Shown: positions 9,507 to 17,546, numbered from the stretch's first letter. The stretch: 61,094 nucleotides of DNA from Planctomyces sp. SH-PL62 (GCA_945905295.1 CAMDPX010000010.1:1-61094); one strand, 5' to 3'. Program-made: numbers and translations. The notes: generated from the sequence alone by a model not told the origin.

Positions 9507-10576
9507 CGGAAATACGCCGCGCAGGCCCCCTCCGAAGAGACCATCGGCGCTCCCAATGGCGTCTCTGGGATACAGCTCACGCCAAAGTGACGGCACTCCG
9601 GCGGCTTGATGCGGCCAGAGAGAACGTCGGGAGCGCGGCACTCATTAAACAGACACGGACGCGGCTCGATGACACCGAATCGCTGAGTCGCATCGAAGCG
9701 TTGCAGTTCGGGACGCAACCGCAGGACTCCGCGCGGGACAATCCCGAAGCCTCGCCACGAGCCGTCGCCGATCGCGTAGGCTTGGTCGATCACACGCTGA
9801 GCGTCCGCGTTCCCAAGTCGTCGCACGCTGCGGCCGTAACAGTTCGTCGCCTCCACGCGGCTGGCCTCCAGTTGAGCCACGCATTCACGAATTCCGACCA
9901 GCAAATCCACCGGTTCAAACCCCGTGACCGCGACCGGCACCTGGAACTCGCGCACGAAATCGTCATAGGCGGCGAAGCCGGTAACCGTGCAGACGTGGCC
10001 CGCAGCCAGGAAGCCTTGCACGCGGTTGTCAGACGCGCCCATCAGCAACTCCATCGCCGGCAGCACGCGCACGTGCGAAACAATCATGCTGAAGTTCTCC
10101 AATCCCAACCGCTCCGCTTGTAACACGGCGAGCGCGGTGGTCGGAGCAGTCGTCTCAAAGCCGACCGCGAAGAAGATGATTTCACGATGTGGCTCGCGTT
10201 GCGCGAGGGTGACTGCATCCAGCGGCGAATACACCATGCGGACGTCCGCCCCGCGCGTCTTCGCGTCGAGCAAGCTGCCGGCGTTTCCCGGCACGCGCAG
10301 CATGTCCCCGAAGCTGCTCAGGATGACCTCCGGCCGCTGAGCCAACTGACACGCCAGGTCGATGTCTTCGGCCGGAGTCACACAGACCGGACAGCCCGGC
10401 CCGTGAATCAACTCCACGACATCGGCCAACGCCGCGTCGATCCCGTTCCGCAACAAGCTATGCGTCTGCCCGCCGCAGACTTCCATCAGCACCCAGCGGC
10501 GAGTCGCTCGTTGCCGAATCTCCTCCACCAAACGCCGAGCCACCGCAACATCACGAAACTCATCGACCAGCTTCAT
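9467..10576 (-). CDS. hypD: Hydrogenase maturation protein HypD
   Basis: A 369-residue HypD, the [4Fe-4S] scaffold that with HypC assembles the Fe(CN)2CO unit of [NiFe] hydrogenases. Conserved motifs are present: MEVCGGQTHS, HGPGCPVCVTP, FAVGFETTAPTTA, AAGHVC and, at the C-terminal FeS region, FNECRAPDVLSG, PPECRHFGVSCIPE and GAPMVSSEGACAAYFRY. Length and motif order are normal. The start codon overlaps the hypC stop by four bases (ATGA), so hypC and hypD are translationally coupled. The 3' end overlaps the convergent nagA-like gene. Confidence 0.97.
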   Translation of the reverse strand: MKLVDEFRDVAVARRLVEEIRQRATRRWVLMEVCGGQTHSLLRNGIDAALADVVELIHGPGCPVCVTPAEDIDLACQLAQRPEVILSSFGDMLRVPGNAGSLLDAKTRGADVRMVYSPLDAVTLAQREPHREIIFFAVGFETTAPTTALAVLQAERLGLENFSMIVSHVRVLPAMELLMGASDNRVQGFLAAGHVCTVTGFAAYDDFVREFQVPVAVTGFEPVDLLVGIRECVAQLEASRVEATNCYGRSVRRLGNADAQRVIDQAYAIGDGSWRGFGIVPRGVLRLRPELQRFDATQRFGVIEPRPCLFNECRAPDVLSGRIKPPECRHFGVSCIPETPLGAPMVSSEGACAAYFRYAGRTASVPLTD

Positions 10577-10821
10577 GGTGACGGCTCCTCGTCCGATTCA
10601 GACAAATTGCGAAGCTCATCCAGAATGTGCTGCGCCTCGTCGGCATCGACCCGGCTGATCGCGACTCCCGCGTGAACAATCACGAACTCGCCGATCTCCG
10701 CTTCCGGCACACACGCCATGTGACACACACGCCGCACTCCTTCAAACTCAATCTCCGCGCGCGCGAACAACGGTTCGCGATCCAACCAGCGAACAACTTT
10801 TCCAGGCACGGCCAGGCACAT
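10573..10821 (-). CDS. hypC: Hydrogenase maturation chaperone HypC
   Basis: An 82-residue HypC/HypG family chaperone that starts MCLAVPGKVV; Cys2 is the essential residue that binds the iron-ligand precursor and docks on HypD and the large subunit. Also typical are FEGVRRVCHMACVPEAEIGEFVIVHAG. It is normal in size, with a slightly acidic tail (SESDEEPSP). It lies between hypF (with a palindrome in the 80-bp gap) and hypD, which it overlaps. Confidence 0.96.
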   Translation of the reverse strand: MCLAVPGKVVRWLDREPLFARAEIEFEGVRRVCHMACVPEAEIGEFVIVHAGVAISRVDADEAQHILDELRNLSESDEEPSP

Positions 10822-10847
10822 GTCTGTTACTCCTCCAACATTTGTCC

Positions 10848-10943
10848 GGGGTCAGGCACCGCAGAATTCAAAATTGGCGGAATTGAGCTTTGAGTTGTAT
10901 CTCACGCTGTTCCGCCAATTTTGAATTCTGCGGTGCCTGACCC
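10848..10943. repeat. GGGGTCAGGCACC palindrome overlapping the hypF 3' end
   Basis: Perfect 34-bp arms starting GGGGTCAGGCACCGCAGAAT and their complement enclose a loop of about 28 bp. The right arm and part of the loop encode the last 13 or so residues of HypF, and the hypF stop codon (10902-10904) lies inside the loop. It could also act as a hairpin terminator between hypF and hypC. Confidence 0.9.
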
Positions 10944-13256
10944 CTGCGCCATCAACGCCACCGCCAACTGACCGGCGGCGAGGCCACCATCGTTCGGCGG
11001 AATCATTCCCGGAAGCCCAATCCGATCCGCATTCGGGCCGAGCTGCTCGAGGAGGGATTCTACAAGGACTCGATTCTGAAACACGCCACCCGACAGAACG
11101 ATCGGCAGTTCGCGATGCCGACGCGCGGTCGCGACCGCGAATCGCGCGAGACTGTGATGAAACAACTCTGCGACTCGCGACGGAGACACATCACTCCTCA
11201 GATCATTCCACACGCGACGAACCAACGGTCGCCAATCCAAGTGGCCATCCACGTCCGTGTCCACGAAGTCGATCGTGCTTGGGGGATGCTCACAGAGACT
11301 TTCCAGAAGCATCGCCGGCTGCCCCTCGAATTCACTGCGAGAGATCCCCAGCACCATCGCGGCGACGGCATCAAACAGCCGGCCGATGCTCGTGCATTGC
11401 GGCGAGAATCTTTCCAACGCTGAGATCGCGAAGAACCGTTCGTGCTCGCTCGCGGACAAGTGATGCGTGACGAACTCGCGGGCTTCCGTCTCTCCGACCG
11501 CCTCGCGCAACAGCACTGCGGCGACACGCCACGGTTCACGAATCGCCGCTTCGCCACCGGGAAGACGAAACGGACGACACGAACCGACCCGCTCGAACTG
11601 ACCGCCGCGACAGCGCAACGTCTCGCCGCCCCAGAGGGAACCATCCGGGCCGAAGCCGGTCCCGTCCCACGCCAATCCCAAAACCTCGCGGTCGAGCCAA
11701 CCCTGTTCCCAACTGGCCGCCACCACATGCGCGTGATGATGTTGCACGGCCACAGTTCGTTGACCCACGGACGTAGCCGAAGTCGTGAGACTTCGGTCCG
11801 AACTCTCACGAGTTCGGCTACGAAATCCCTTGGCCCACTCGGTCGTGAAGTAGCCCGGATGCAAATCGTGAACAATGAATTCCGGATTCGCTCCGAAGAG
11901 TTGTCGCAGTTGTTGGACCTGTTGGACAAATCGCTGCCGCGTCTGTTCGCGATCTAAGTCGCCGATGTGTGGTCCCAACACCGCTTGCTCGCCGTTATCG
12001 AGAGCGAACGCATTCTTCAGATGCCCGCCCGTCGCCAAGACAGAAGTCCGACCGTTCCCCTTCCACGGCCACTCCGGCAATGCGAGCGGAGCAAATCCGC
12101 GAGCCATGCGCAGCGTGACCGCGCGGCCGACGATCACGCGCACGACGCTGTCGTCCACAGCATTCGCGATCGGCCGATCGTGGTGCAGCCACAGATCCGC
12201 GATGCTCGCCAGTCGCGATTCGGCATCGGCAACCTCCACCACCAACGGCTCGCCCTCCAGATTTCCGCTGGTGGCCACGAGCGGCCGCCCGCAGCGATGC
12301 GCGATCAGCCAATGCAGAGGGCTCGATGGCAGCAACAAGCCGACGTCTCGCAAACCGGGATGAATCTCCGCAGCCAGAGTGCCCGTCCTACGCCTGAGCA
12401 ACACAATTGGATTCGCTCGCGACGTGAGCGCCTCAGCTTCCACGGCTGAGATGTCCGCGAACTGTTGAGCGACCTCCAGCGATTCCACCAACACGGCCAG
12501 TGGCTTCGACGGCCGTTGCTTGCGACTGCGCAATCGCCTGACCGCGTCCGATGACATCGCATCGCACAGCAATTGATAACCTCCGATGCCGCGCAGCGCG
12601 ACGATCTGGCCGGCCAGCAAGGCTTTGACCACCACGTCGATGGCCTCACGCTGCGACGCCAGACAATGTCCCGGACGATCGACGCACCACACGCGCGGCC
12701 CGCAGTTCGGACAGGCGATCGTCTGCGCATGACAGCGACGATCTTTCGAGTTGGCGTATTCGGCAGCACAAGCGCCGCACATCGCGAACGAGTGCAGTGT
12801 GGTCGCGCCTCGCTCAAACGGCATCGAAGTGATGACCGAGAATCGCGGCCCGCACGCCGCGCAGGTCGTCAGCGGATACTCCCACCGCCGATTCGTCGGG
12901 TCGCGAACGTCGTCGAGGCACTCGGCACACATCACAACATCCGCCGGCACCTGAGCACGCACCGCTCCGGCTTCGGATGTCGCCTCGATCTGAAAGCTTC
13001 GATCCAGCGACTCGATACTCGGAAGGACTTCCGACTCTCGCCGCGTCACGCTCGCTTGCTCCGGAAGAACCGAGGCGAGTTGTGTCTCAAACGCCGCGAC
13101 ATCGTCTCGCTCGCCGTGAACTTCGATCTCGACGCCGCACAGCCGATTCCGAACCCGGCCGGCGATTTCCAACCGCTCCGCCAATCGCGCGATCGACGGC
13201 CGAACGCCGAAGCCCTGGACTCGACCCTCCAGAATGATTCGTCGTGAGATTCGCAT
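10902..13256 (-). CDS. hypF: Carbamoyltransferase HypF (with two repeat-derived segments)
   Basis: HypF makes the thiocarboxamide on HypE that becomes the CN ligands of [NiFe] hydrogenase. ATG 13256 opens directly on the acylphosphatase domain (ILEGRVQGFGVRP). Then follow two Zn-finger pairs (CAECLDD, CAACGP, CGACAAEY, CPNCGP), the YrdC-like domain (LRGIGGYQLLCDA, PLVATSGNLEGEPL) and the Kae1-like carbamoyltransferase domain (VQHHHAHV, LAWDGTGFGPDG, LSGGVFQN). Unusually, 49 bp of a palindrome (11773-11821) are read in frame between FTTEWAKGF and the HHHAH motif, adding SRTRESSDRSLTTSATS. The C-terminus (SGTAEFKIGGTA) also comes from a palindrome. All catalytic motifs remain, so the gene looks functional. 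Confidence 0.95.
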   Translation of the reverse strand: MRISRRIILEGRVQGFGVRPSIARLAERLEIAGRVRNRLCGVEIEVHGERDDVAAFETQLASVLPEQASVTRRESEVLPSIESLDRSFQIEATSEAGAVRAQVPADVVMCAECLDDVRDPTNRRWEYPLTTCAACGPRFSVITSMPFERGATTLHSFAMCGACAAEYANSKDRRCHAQTIACPNCGPRVWCVDRPGHCLASQREAIDVVVKALLAGQIVALRGIGGYQLLCDAMSSDAVRRLRSRKQRPSKPLAVLVESLEVAQQFADISAVEAEALTSRANPIVLLRRRTGTLAAEIHPGLRDVGLLLPSSPLHWLIAHRCGRPLVATSGNLEGEPLVVEVADAESRLASIADLWLHHDRPIANAVDDSVVRVIVGRAVTLRMARGFAPLALPEWPWKGNGRTSVLATGGHLKNAFALDNGEQAVLGPHIGDLDREQTRQRFVQQVQQLRQLFGANPEFIVHDLHPGYFTTEWAKGFRSRTRESSDRSLTTSATSVGQRTVAVQHHHAHVVAASWEQGWLDREVLGLAWDGTGFGPDGSLWGGETLRCRGGQFERVGSCRPFRLPGGEAAIREPWRVAAVLLREAVGETEAREFVTHHLSASEHERFFAISALERFSPQCTSIGRLFDAVAAMVLGISRSEFEGQPAMLLESLCEHPPSTIDFVDTDVDGHLDWRPLVRRVWNDLRSDVSPSRVAELFHHSLARFAVATARRHRELPIVLSGGVFQNRVLVESLLEQLGPNADRIGLPGMIPPNDGGLAAGQLAVALMAQGSGTAEFKIGGTA
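11773..11821. repeat. GTAGCCGAA palindrome inserted within hypF
   Basis: A 49-bp inverted repeat from GTAGCCGAAGTC to GTTCGGCTAC made of two nested hairpins (CCGAAGTCGTGAGACTTCGG and a partner). It is nearly identical, in reverse orientation, to the copy at 15953-16001 in the protease gene, and related to 21723-21790. It keeps the hypF frame open. Confidence 0.92.
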
Positions 13257-13398
13257 GAAACTGCCGTCACTGCGGATGGCTGGCCAACAGCGGTTCGCCC
13301 ACATTGAGCGTAACCATCGCTGCATTGGCAAGCGTGTCCTGAATGGTTCAACTTCGTGCTGGATACCGTGCAAGACACCGACAATCAAGAACTTGATC

Positions 13399-13815
13399 AT
13401 GCCCGCGCCCGACTTGATTCACGATGCCGTCAAAAACGCGCTGCTCAAGGATGGTTGGGTCATCACGGCGGACCCGTACTGGATTCAGTATGACGATCTC
13501 AATCTGTACGCCGACTTGTCCGCCGAACGGACACTCGTCGCGGAGCGCGGGCCGGAACGGATTGTGGTGGAAATCAAAAGTTTCACCGGGCGGTCACAGG
13601 CGCAAGACCTCAAGATCGCAGTCGGGCAATTCGTGCTCTATCGAGAGTTTCTGCGTGAGACGGCACCGGACCACCGGCTATACTTGGCCATCGACTCGGA
13701 CGTGCATCAAAAGCTCTTTACCCGCAAAGCCATCGAACTGATTCAGCAACGATTGGCCTTGTCGATCATCGTCGTGGACCTCGAAAGCGAGGAGATCATT
13801 CAATGGATAAGCTGA
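13399..13815 (+). CDS. xisH: XisH family protein (fdxN-element excision controlling factor type)
   Basis: A 138-residue XisH-family protein. ATG 13399 gives the family-typical opening (M.A.D..HD.VK.AL.KDGW.IT.DPY): MPAPDLIHDAVKNALLKDGW. Named for a gene needed for fdxN element excision in heterocystous cyanobacteria, the family is otherwise of unknown function. The Asp in LNLYADL and the E-x-K in VVEIKSF are what a PD-(D/E)XK nuclease-like fold would need. It overlaps xisI by 13 bp, the usual paired arrangement. It sits on the plus strand between hypF and hypB and so interrupts the hydrogenase locus. Confidence 0.9.
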   Translation: MPAPDLIHDAVKNALLKDGWVITADPYWIQYDDLNLYADLSAERTLVAERGPERIVVEIKSFTGRSQAQDLKIAVGQFVLYREFLRETAPDHRLYLAIDSDVHQKLFTRKAIELIQQRLALSIIVVDLESEEIIQWIS

Positions 13816-14144
13816 CTCACTACCGTTCGCTCGTCAAAAAACTGATGTCGGAATACGCCGAACCAATGCAGCGGCAATCCCAAGACGACGTTGAAACCGC
13901 AACCGTGTTCGACGATTCCTCCAATCAATTCATGCTAGTCAGCATCGGTTGGAAAAACGGCCATCGCATCCGAGCGACGACGATCCACGTCCGGTTGCAC
14001 AGCCAAAAGATCTGGATTGAAGAAGACTGGACCGAAGAGGGCTTCGCCACCGCACTGCTTAACGCGGGCGTGCCGGCCGACGACATCGTTTTGGGTTTCC
14101 ATTCGCCAGGAAAACGCCGGCTGACGGAGTTTGCGGTCGCGTGA
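13803..14144 (+). CDS. xisI: XisI family protein
   Basis: A 113-residue XisI-family partner of XisH. Typical features are the start MDKLTHYRSLVKKLMSEYA, the central GWKNGHRIRATTIHVRL and the closing DDIVLGFHSPGKRRLTEFAVA. The family is always found beside XisH; its biochemistry is not established. The start lies inside the end of xisH, which points to coupled translation. It converges with hypB, with 54 bp between the stop codons. There is no integrase nearby, so an excision role here is unsupported. Confidence 0.9.
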   Translation: MDKLTHYRSLVKKLMSEYAEPMQRQSQDDVETATVFDDSSNQFMLVSIGWKNGHRIRATTIHVRLHSQKIWIEEDWTEEGFATALLNAGVPADDIVLGFHSPGKRRLTEFAVA

Positions 14145-14198
14145 CACCACCGACGCAACGCCTGTGGCGCCAGTATCGAAACGGTCGAGGTACAGATT

Positions 14199-14867
14199 TC
14201 AAACTGCTTCGCGCAATCGCTCGCGCTGTCGTTCGAGATATGCACACCAAGCTTCGATTCCCTCATCGTGCAACGCGGCGACTGGGAACATTTCTAATTG
14301 CGGTTGAATCAGGCGAGCGTCTTCCGTGGCTTGTTGGAGCGAGAATGGAACATACGGCAGAAGGTCCGTCTTGTTGATGACGAGCGCCTGGCTGGTGCGG
14401 AATGCTTTGGGGTACTTGGCCGGTTTGTCGTCACCCTCCGGGACGCTGAGCACGATCACGCGCAGGTGTTCTCCCAGATCGTGCGACGCGGGGCAGACGA
14501 GGTTGCCAACGTTCTCGACGAACAGAAACTCAACGTCGGCAACCGCCAACGCTTCCCACCCGCGCTGGACGAGCGCGAGATCGAGATGACACGCTCCACC
14601 GGTCGTCAGTTGGACCGCCGGAACCAAAGGAGTCAGCCGTTGCGCGTCGCGATCGGTGGCAATGTCGCCGACCAACACGGCCATCGTGTGTCGTCCTTGC
14701 CAATGCCGTGCAGTCGCTTGCAACAGCGATGTTTTTCCAGAGCCGGGGGACGACAGCAGATTCACAACCAGCGTCCCTTGCCGTGCAAATCGCTCACGTG
14801 ATTCCGCCGCCGTTTGTTTCGCGGCGAATTGGACATCGCGGGCAATCGTGATGGTGCGATACGTCAT
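14199..14867 (-). CDS. hypB: Hydrogenase nickel incorporation GTPase HypB
   Basis: A 222-residue G3E-type GTPase that delivers nickel to [NiFe] hydrogenase together with HypA. ATG 14867 gives MTYRTITIARDVQFAAKQT. The P-loop is LSSPGSGKTSLL; others are VGDIATDRDAQRL, TTGGACHLD (the Zn/Ni-binding Cys-His), FVENVGNLVCPASHDLGEH and VINKTDLLPY. The His-rich tract and the N-terminal CxxCGC motif of enteric HypB are missing, a common short form without nickel storage. A palindrome separates it from hypA upstream. Confidence 0.96.
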   Translation of the reverse strand: MTYRTITIARDVQFAAKQTAAESRERFARQGTLVVNLLSSPGSGKTSLLQATARHWQGRHTMAVLVGDIATDRDAQRLTPLVPAVQLTTGGACHLDLALVQRGWEALAVADVEFLFVENVGNLVCPASHDLGEHLRVIVLSVPEGDDKPAKYPKAFRTSQALVINKTDLLPYVPFSLQQATEDARLIQPQLEMFPVAALHDEGIEAWCAYLERQRERLREAV

Positions 14868-14900
14868 GATTCGGGAATTGCTTTCAAACAAACGAAGAAA

Positions 14901-15012
14901 CCCCACCGACCTTGCGTCGGTGGATTTTGGGCCTTTGCACTACGCCGAGTAGTCTCAACGCCGTTCACTCGTAGTGCAAAGGCCCGTTTCCACCGAGACA
15001 AGCTCGGTGGGG
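14901..15012. repeat. CCCCACCGA...TCGGTGGGG palindrome at the hypA/hypB junction
   Basis: Imperfect inverted repeat; the outer arms are CCCCACCGACCTTGCGTCGG and CCACCGAGACAAGCTCGGTG. Its promoter-proximal half encodes the last 18 or so residues of HypA and contains the hypA stop. Relatives are at 37974-38065 (full) and as fragments near 50325 and 57060. Confidence 0.9.
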
Positions 15013-15368
15013 AGTGCTTGTTGGACGTCACCGTCTTCGGGCACATCAACGGTCACGCTCATCAATCGAATTGCGTCGCCACGAATGACGCTGATCTCTC
15101 GGCTGTCGCAGTGAGGGCAGACGAATCGAAAGTTCTCCAACTCGAATGCGGTGTTGCACGACTGGCAGCGTGCAGTCAACGGGACTTCGTCGATGATCAG
15201 AGTGCAGTCGCTCGCGAACTGGGTGAAGGCTGCTTTCACGAGCAGCGGTTCGACACCGGACAGCGGGCCGATCTCGACGCGAACTTCCACGGCCGCTCGG
15301 CCACCTTGTTCGGCGACAATGCGGTCCACCTGCTCCAACAGCGATCGGACGAGCGAGACTTCATGCAC
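14955..15368 (-). CDS. hypA: Hydrogenase maturation nickel metallochaperone HypA
   Basis: HypA/HybF-family nickel chaperone, 137 residues. The start is the GTG at 15368, because HypA must begin Met-His (Ni ligand His2) and the protein then reads (M)HEVSLVRSLLEQV. This GTG overlaps the stop of the protease gene by eight bases (GTGCATGA). The zinc-site motifs CQSCNTAF and CPHCDSREI are intact. The C-terminal tail after VDVPEDGDVQQ is not family-like: TELVSVETGLCTTSERR is translated from the palindrome at 14901-15012, lengthening the protein by about 18 residues. Confidence 0.93.
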   Translation of the reverse strand: MHEVSLVRSLLEQVDRIVAEQGGRAAVEVRVEIGPLSGVEPLLVKAAFTQFASDCTLIIDEVPLTARCQSCNTAFELENFRFVCPHCDSREISVIRGDAIRLMSVTVDVPEDGDVQQALPTELVSVETGLCTTSERR

Positions 15369-16032
15369 TTGCGAAGCCCTCCCACAACTGAAGAGCCAAT
15401 CGCTGACAGGCTTGTCGCACGAGCGGCGACGGCTCGGTCTCCGGTGAAAACCGGCCGCCGCCGATCGCCCAAATCTCCACACGCGGCGGAAGCCGCCCGA
15501 TGTTCGTCGCCAGGTCGAGCACATCGGGCAATCCGAGCTGATGGCTGCTCGAAGACCGAGTCCGCACGAAGCGGTCGGCGGGCCAATGCCACAGGTGAAG
15601 CTCGCCGAGTTGCGTCGGTGACTCGCAACAATCGCAGACAATCAAATGCGTCACGTCGTCCAACCAATCCAGCAGGTCGCTCGGCGACTTCGCCAAACGA
15701 CACGCCAGTACGTAGCCATCACGCTCCGCGTGATGAGCCGAACGCTCCAGAACACTCGGATCGCGATCTGTTTCCAGCGGCGGTGAAGCGTTCGGCTCGT
15801 CACGCGGAGCGGTGACGGCTACGTAGTCGCAGCTTCGCCGCGCGATGGCATCAGGCTGACCGGTCAGTCGCTGTTGCAGATCCGACGCCACCAGCCAGCC
15901 GGCTTGATCGTCGCCGTGTGGACTACCGAGGCCGACCAACAGACGTCTCGACGTAGCCGAACTCGTGAGAGTTCGGTCCGAAGTCTCACGACTTCGGCTA
16001 CAGACGTGATCGTGCTTCAGAAGCTCATCCAT
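15361..16032 (-). CDS. [NiFe] hydrogenase maturation protease carrying two palindrome-derived inserts
   Basis: HyaD/HycI/HoxW-family endopeptidase that trims the C-terminal tail of the hydrogenase large subunit. Core motifs are LLVGLGSPHGDDQAGW (metal-binding Asp region), LIVCDCCES (second acidic position) and WAIGGGRFSPE. ATG 16032 overlaps the hydA stop by eight bases (ATGGATGA), supporting this start. Two segments are foreign. Residues about 11-28 (SRSRETSDRTLTSSATS) come from a 49-bp palindrome, and about 40 residues from AVTAPRDEPNASPPLE to ERSAHHAERDGYV come from a 115-bp palindrome. Both keep the frame. At 223 residues it is longer than the usual 150-180. Activity is plausible but untested; a TTG at the native core start is an alternative. 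Confidence 0.88.
   Translation of the reverse strand: MDELLKHDHVCSRSRETSDRTLTSSATSRRLLVGLGSPHGDDQAGWLVASDLQQRLTGQPDAIARRSCDYVAVTAPRDEPNASPPLETDRDPSVLERSAHHAERDGYVLACRLAKSPSDLLDWLDDVTHLIVCDCCESPTQLGELHLWHWPADRFVRTRSSSSHQLGLPDVLDLATNIGRLPPRVEIWAIGGGRFSPETEPSPLVRQACQRLALQLWEGFASA
15710..15824. repeat. ACGTAGCC...GGCTACGT palindrome inside the hydrogenase protease gene
   Basis: Arms of about 37 bp (left part includes CACGCTCCGCGTGATGAGCC, right part GGCTCGTCACGCGGAGCGGT) flank a loop of about 40 bp. It is translated in frame in the protease, between a beta-strand and the helix preceding CRLAKSPSDLLDWL. Confidence 0.88.
15953..16001. repeat. GTAGCCGAA palindrome near the protease N-terminus
   Basis: A 49-bp inverted repeat, nearly the reverse complement of the hypF copy at 11773-11821. 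It lies between the coupled ATG (16032) and the conserved protease core and is translated in the same reading frame as in hypF, giving almost the same peptide. Confidence 0.92.
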
Positions 16033-17323
16033 CGCGTTGCACCGTCAGCTTGAGGAAGTGCGTCGAGCAACTGATGCACGGGTCGTAGCAGCGAACGAGT
16101 TGTTCGCACTTCCGCGTGGTGGCGACATCATCGTCGGTGAGGATGCGCGGCAAGTAGTCGCGGAGGTCGTCCTCGATCTGCCGTTGGTTCTGCGACGTGG
16201 GGGGGACGATCTTGGCGAACGTGACCAGCCCCGCGGCATCCACTTCATAGCGATGATAGATCAGCCCGCGGGGAGCTTCGGTGGCCGCGCAACCTTCTCC
16301 GGCGCGATGTTCGTACTTGATTCGTGCGATCGTCGGTGGCCGATAGGTTCGCAGAATGTCGAGAGCCTCTTCGTAGGCGTGAATGATCTCCATGCCGCGC
16401 GCGACGATGGCTCGGAAGGGATTCTGGCAGGGAGTCTCGAAGCCAATCTCGTCGGCGATGCGGCGCGCAGTCGGCGACAGGCGCTCGCGATTCAAGTTCA
16501 CACGAGCCAGCGGGCCGACGTGATAGCACGCCTGCCGCTCGCCGCGCGAGGACTGCAACGCGGTGGAATGCGCGACGTGCTCTTCATGGAACTCCCGTTC
16601 GTAGTCGCGCACATCCCACGCGGCTCCCGTTGTCGAAGTGACTCGGCCCTCGTTCATCGGGTATTCGTCCGGGTGGACGAGGCTGACCATGTCGTAGGCG
16701 CGCGTGAAGTCCGGAAAGTTGAGCGTCGCCAGCCAGCGAGTGGTTTCGACGGCGGCTTGCAATCCCCACTCGAAGTCCGGGATCAGTGGCGTCAGTTCGT
16801 CGCGGCGAGGAGCTCGATAGAACCCGCCGACGGCGACGTTGATCGGGTGAATGGCTCGGCCGCCGAGCACCTCCAACAGTTGATTGCCATGTTTCTTCAG
16901 CCGCAGGCCGCGATTCACCTCGTTCGGAAAATCTTTGGCCATGTCGATGCCGCTGTCGTATCCCAGAAAATCGGGAGCGTGCAGCAAATGGACGTGCAAC
17001 GCATGACTCTCGATCCATTCGCCGCAGTACAGCAGCCGCCGCAGCCGCCGAATGTCTTCCGTGATTTCGATCCCCAGCGCCGCTTCGAGCGCATGGACCG
17101 AACTCATCTGATACGCGACCGGACAGATGCCGCAGATTCGAGCGGTGATGTCCGGCACCTCTTCCAACTTGCGGCCTCGCAGCAACGCTTCGAACAGGCG
17201 CGGCGGCTCGAAGATCGTGAGCTGCACATCCTCAATGCGATCGCCGACCAGACGCACGAAGAGTCCACCCTCGCCTTCGACGCGAGTCAGTGCTTCGACT
17301 TTGATGAGACGCTCTTGAGTCAT
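16025..17323 (-). CDS. hydA: [NiFe] hydrogenase large (alpha) subunit, group 3b-like
   Basis: The catalytic subunit carrying the NiFe site of a cytoplasmic bidirectional hydrogenase. The N-terminal Cys pair is in TARICGICPVA (C64, C67) and the C-terminal pair in DPCISCSTH (C416, C419); the ten residues after His422 (FLKLTVQRDG) are the tail expected to be removed by the next gene's protease. 432 residues suits group 3b/3c alpha subunits. The presence of small, FAD/NAD(P)- and FeS-subunit genes (hydD, hydG, hydB) favours group 3b (NADP-linked, sulfhydrogenase type). It is separated from the CoA-transferase upstream by 223 bp holding a palindromic element. Exact subgroup needs a tree. Confidence 0.95.
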   Translation of the reverse strand: MTQERLIKVEALTRVEGEGGLFVRLVGDRIEDVQLTIFEPPRLFEALLRGRKLEEVPDITARICGICPVAYQMSSVHALEAALGIEITEDIRRLRRLLYCGEWIESHALHVHLLHAPDFLGYDSGIDMAKDFPNEVNRGLRLKKHGNQLLEVLGGRAIHPINVAVGGFYRAPRRDELTPLIPDFEWGLQAAVETTRWLATLNFPDFTRAYDMVSLVHPDEYPMNEGRVTSTTGAAWDVRDYEREFHEEHVAHSTALQSSRGERQACYHVGPLARVNLNRERLSPTARRIADEIGFETPCQNPFRAIVARGMEIIHAYEEALDILRTYRPPTIARIKYEHRAGEGCAATEAPRGLIYHRYEVDAAGLVTFAKIVPPTSQNQRQIEDDLRDYLPRILTDDDVATTRKCEQLVRCYDPCISCSTHFLKLTVQRDG

Positions 17324-17413
17324 GGCGACTTGCTCCGCATTCCGACTGAAATATCTGCCATGAGGAGTTCATTCTGCTCGCGCCGAGTGCTCGATTGGAT
17401 GAATTCAATTGGC

Positions 17414-17530
17414 TGACAGAAAAATGGGGACAGAAAAAAGGGGACAGAAAAAAGGGACGAGCATGTCGAATTGCCAAGGAACCTCAACAAACGAAGATTG
17501 CCCTTTCTTTCTGTCCCCATTTTTCTGTCA
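17414..17530. mobile_element. MITE-like palindrome with TGACAGAAAAATGGGGACAG ends
   Basis: The 23-bp ends TGACAGAAAAATGGGGACAG+AAA (17414-17436) and the exact complement (17508-17530) enclose about 70 bp with further GGGGACAG direct repeats. Elements with this signature are commonly linked to REP-associated tyrosine transposases; no transposase is present here. It lies in the gap between the CoA-transferase gene and hydA and may influence hydA expression. Confidence 0.75.
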
Positions 17531-17546
17531 CCTTTTGCCTTGAAGA

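Noticed and set aside
13399-14144. xisH/xisI as evidence of an excisable element in this hydrogenase locus
   Set aside because: No site-specific recombinase and no direct repeats flanking a large element were seen; only the pair itself can be supported.
16037-17416. 459-codon plus-strand frame opposite hydA
   Set aside because: hydA on the minus strand is unambiguous (RICGIC and DPCISC motifs); the opposite frame is antisense coding noise.
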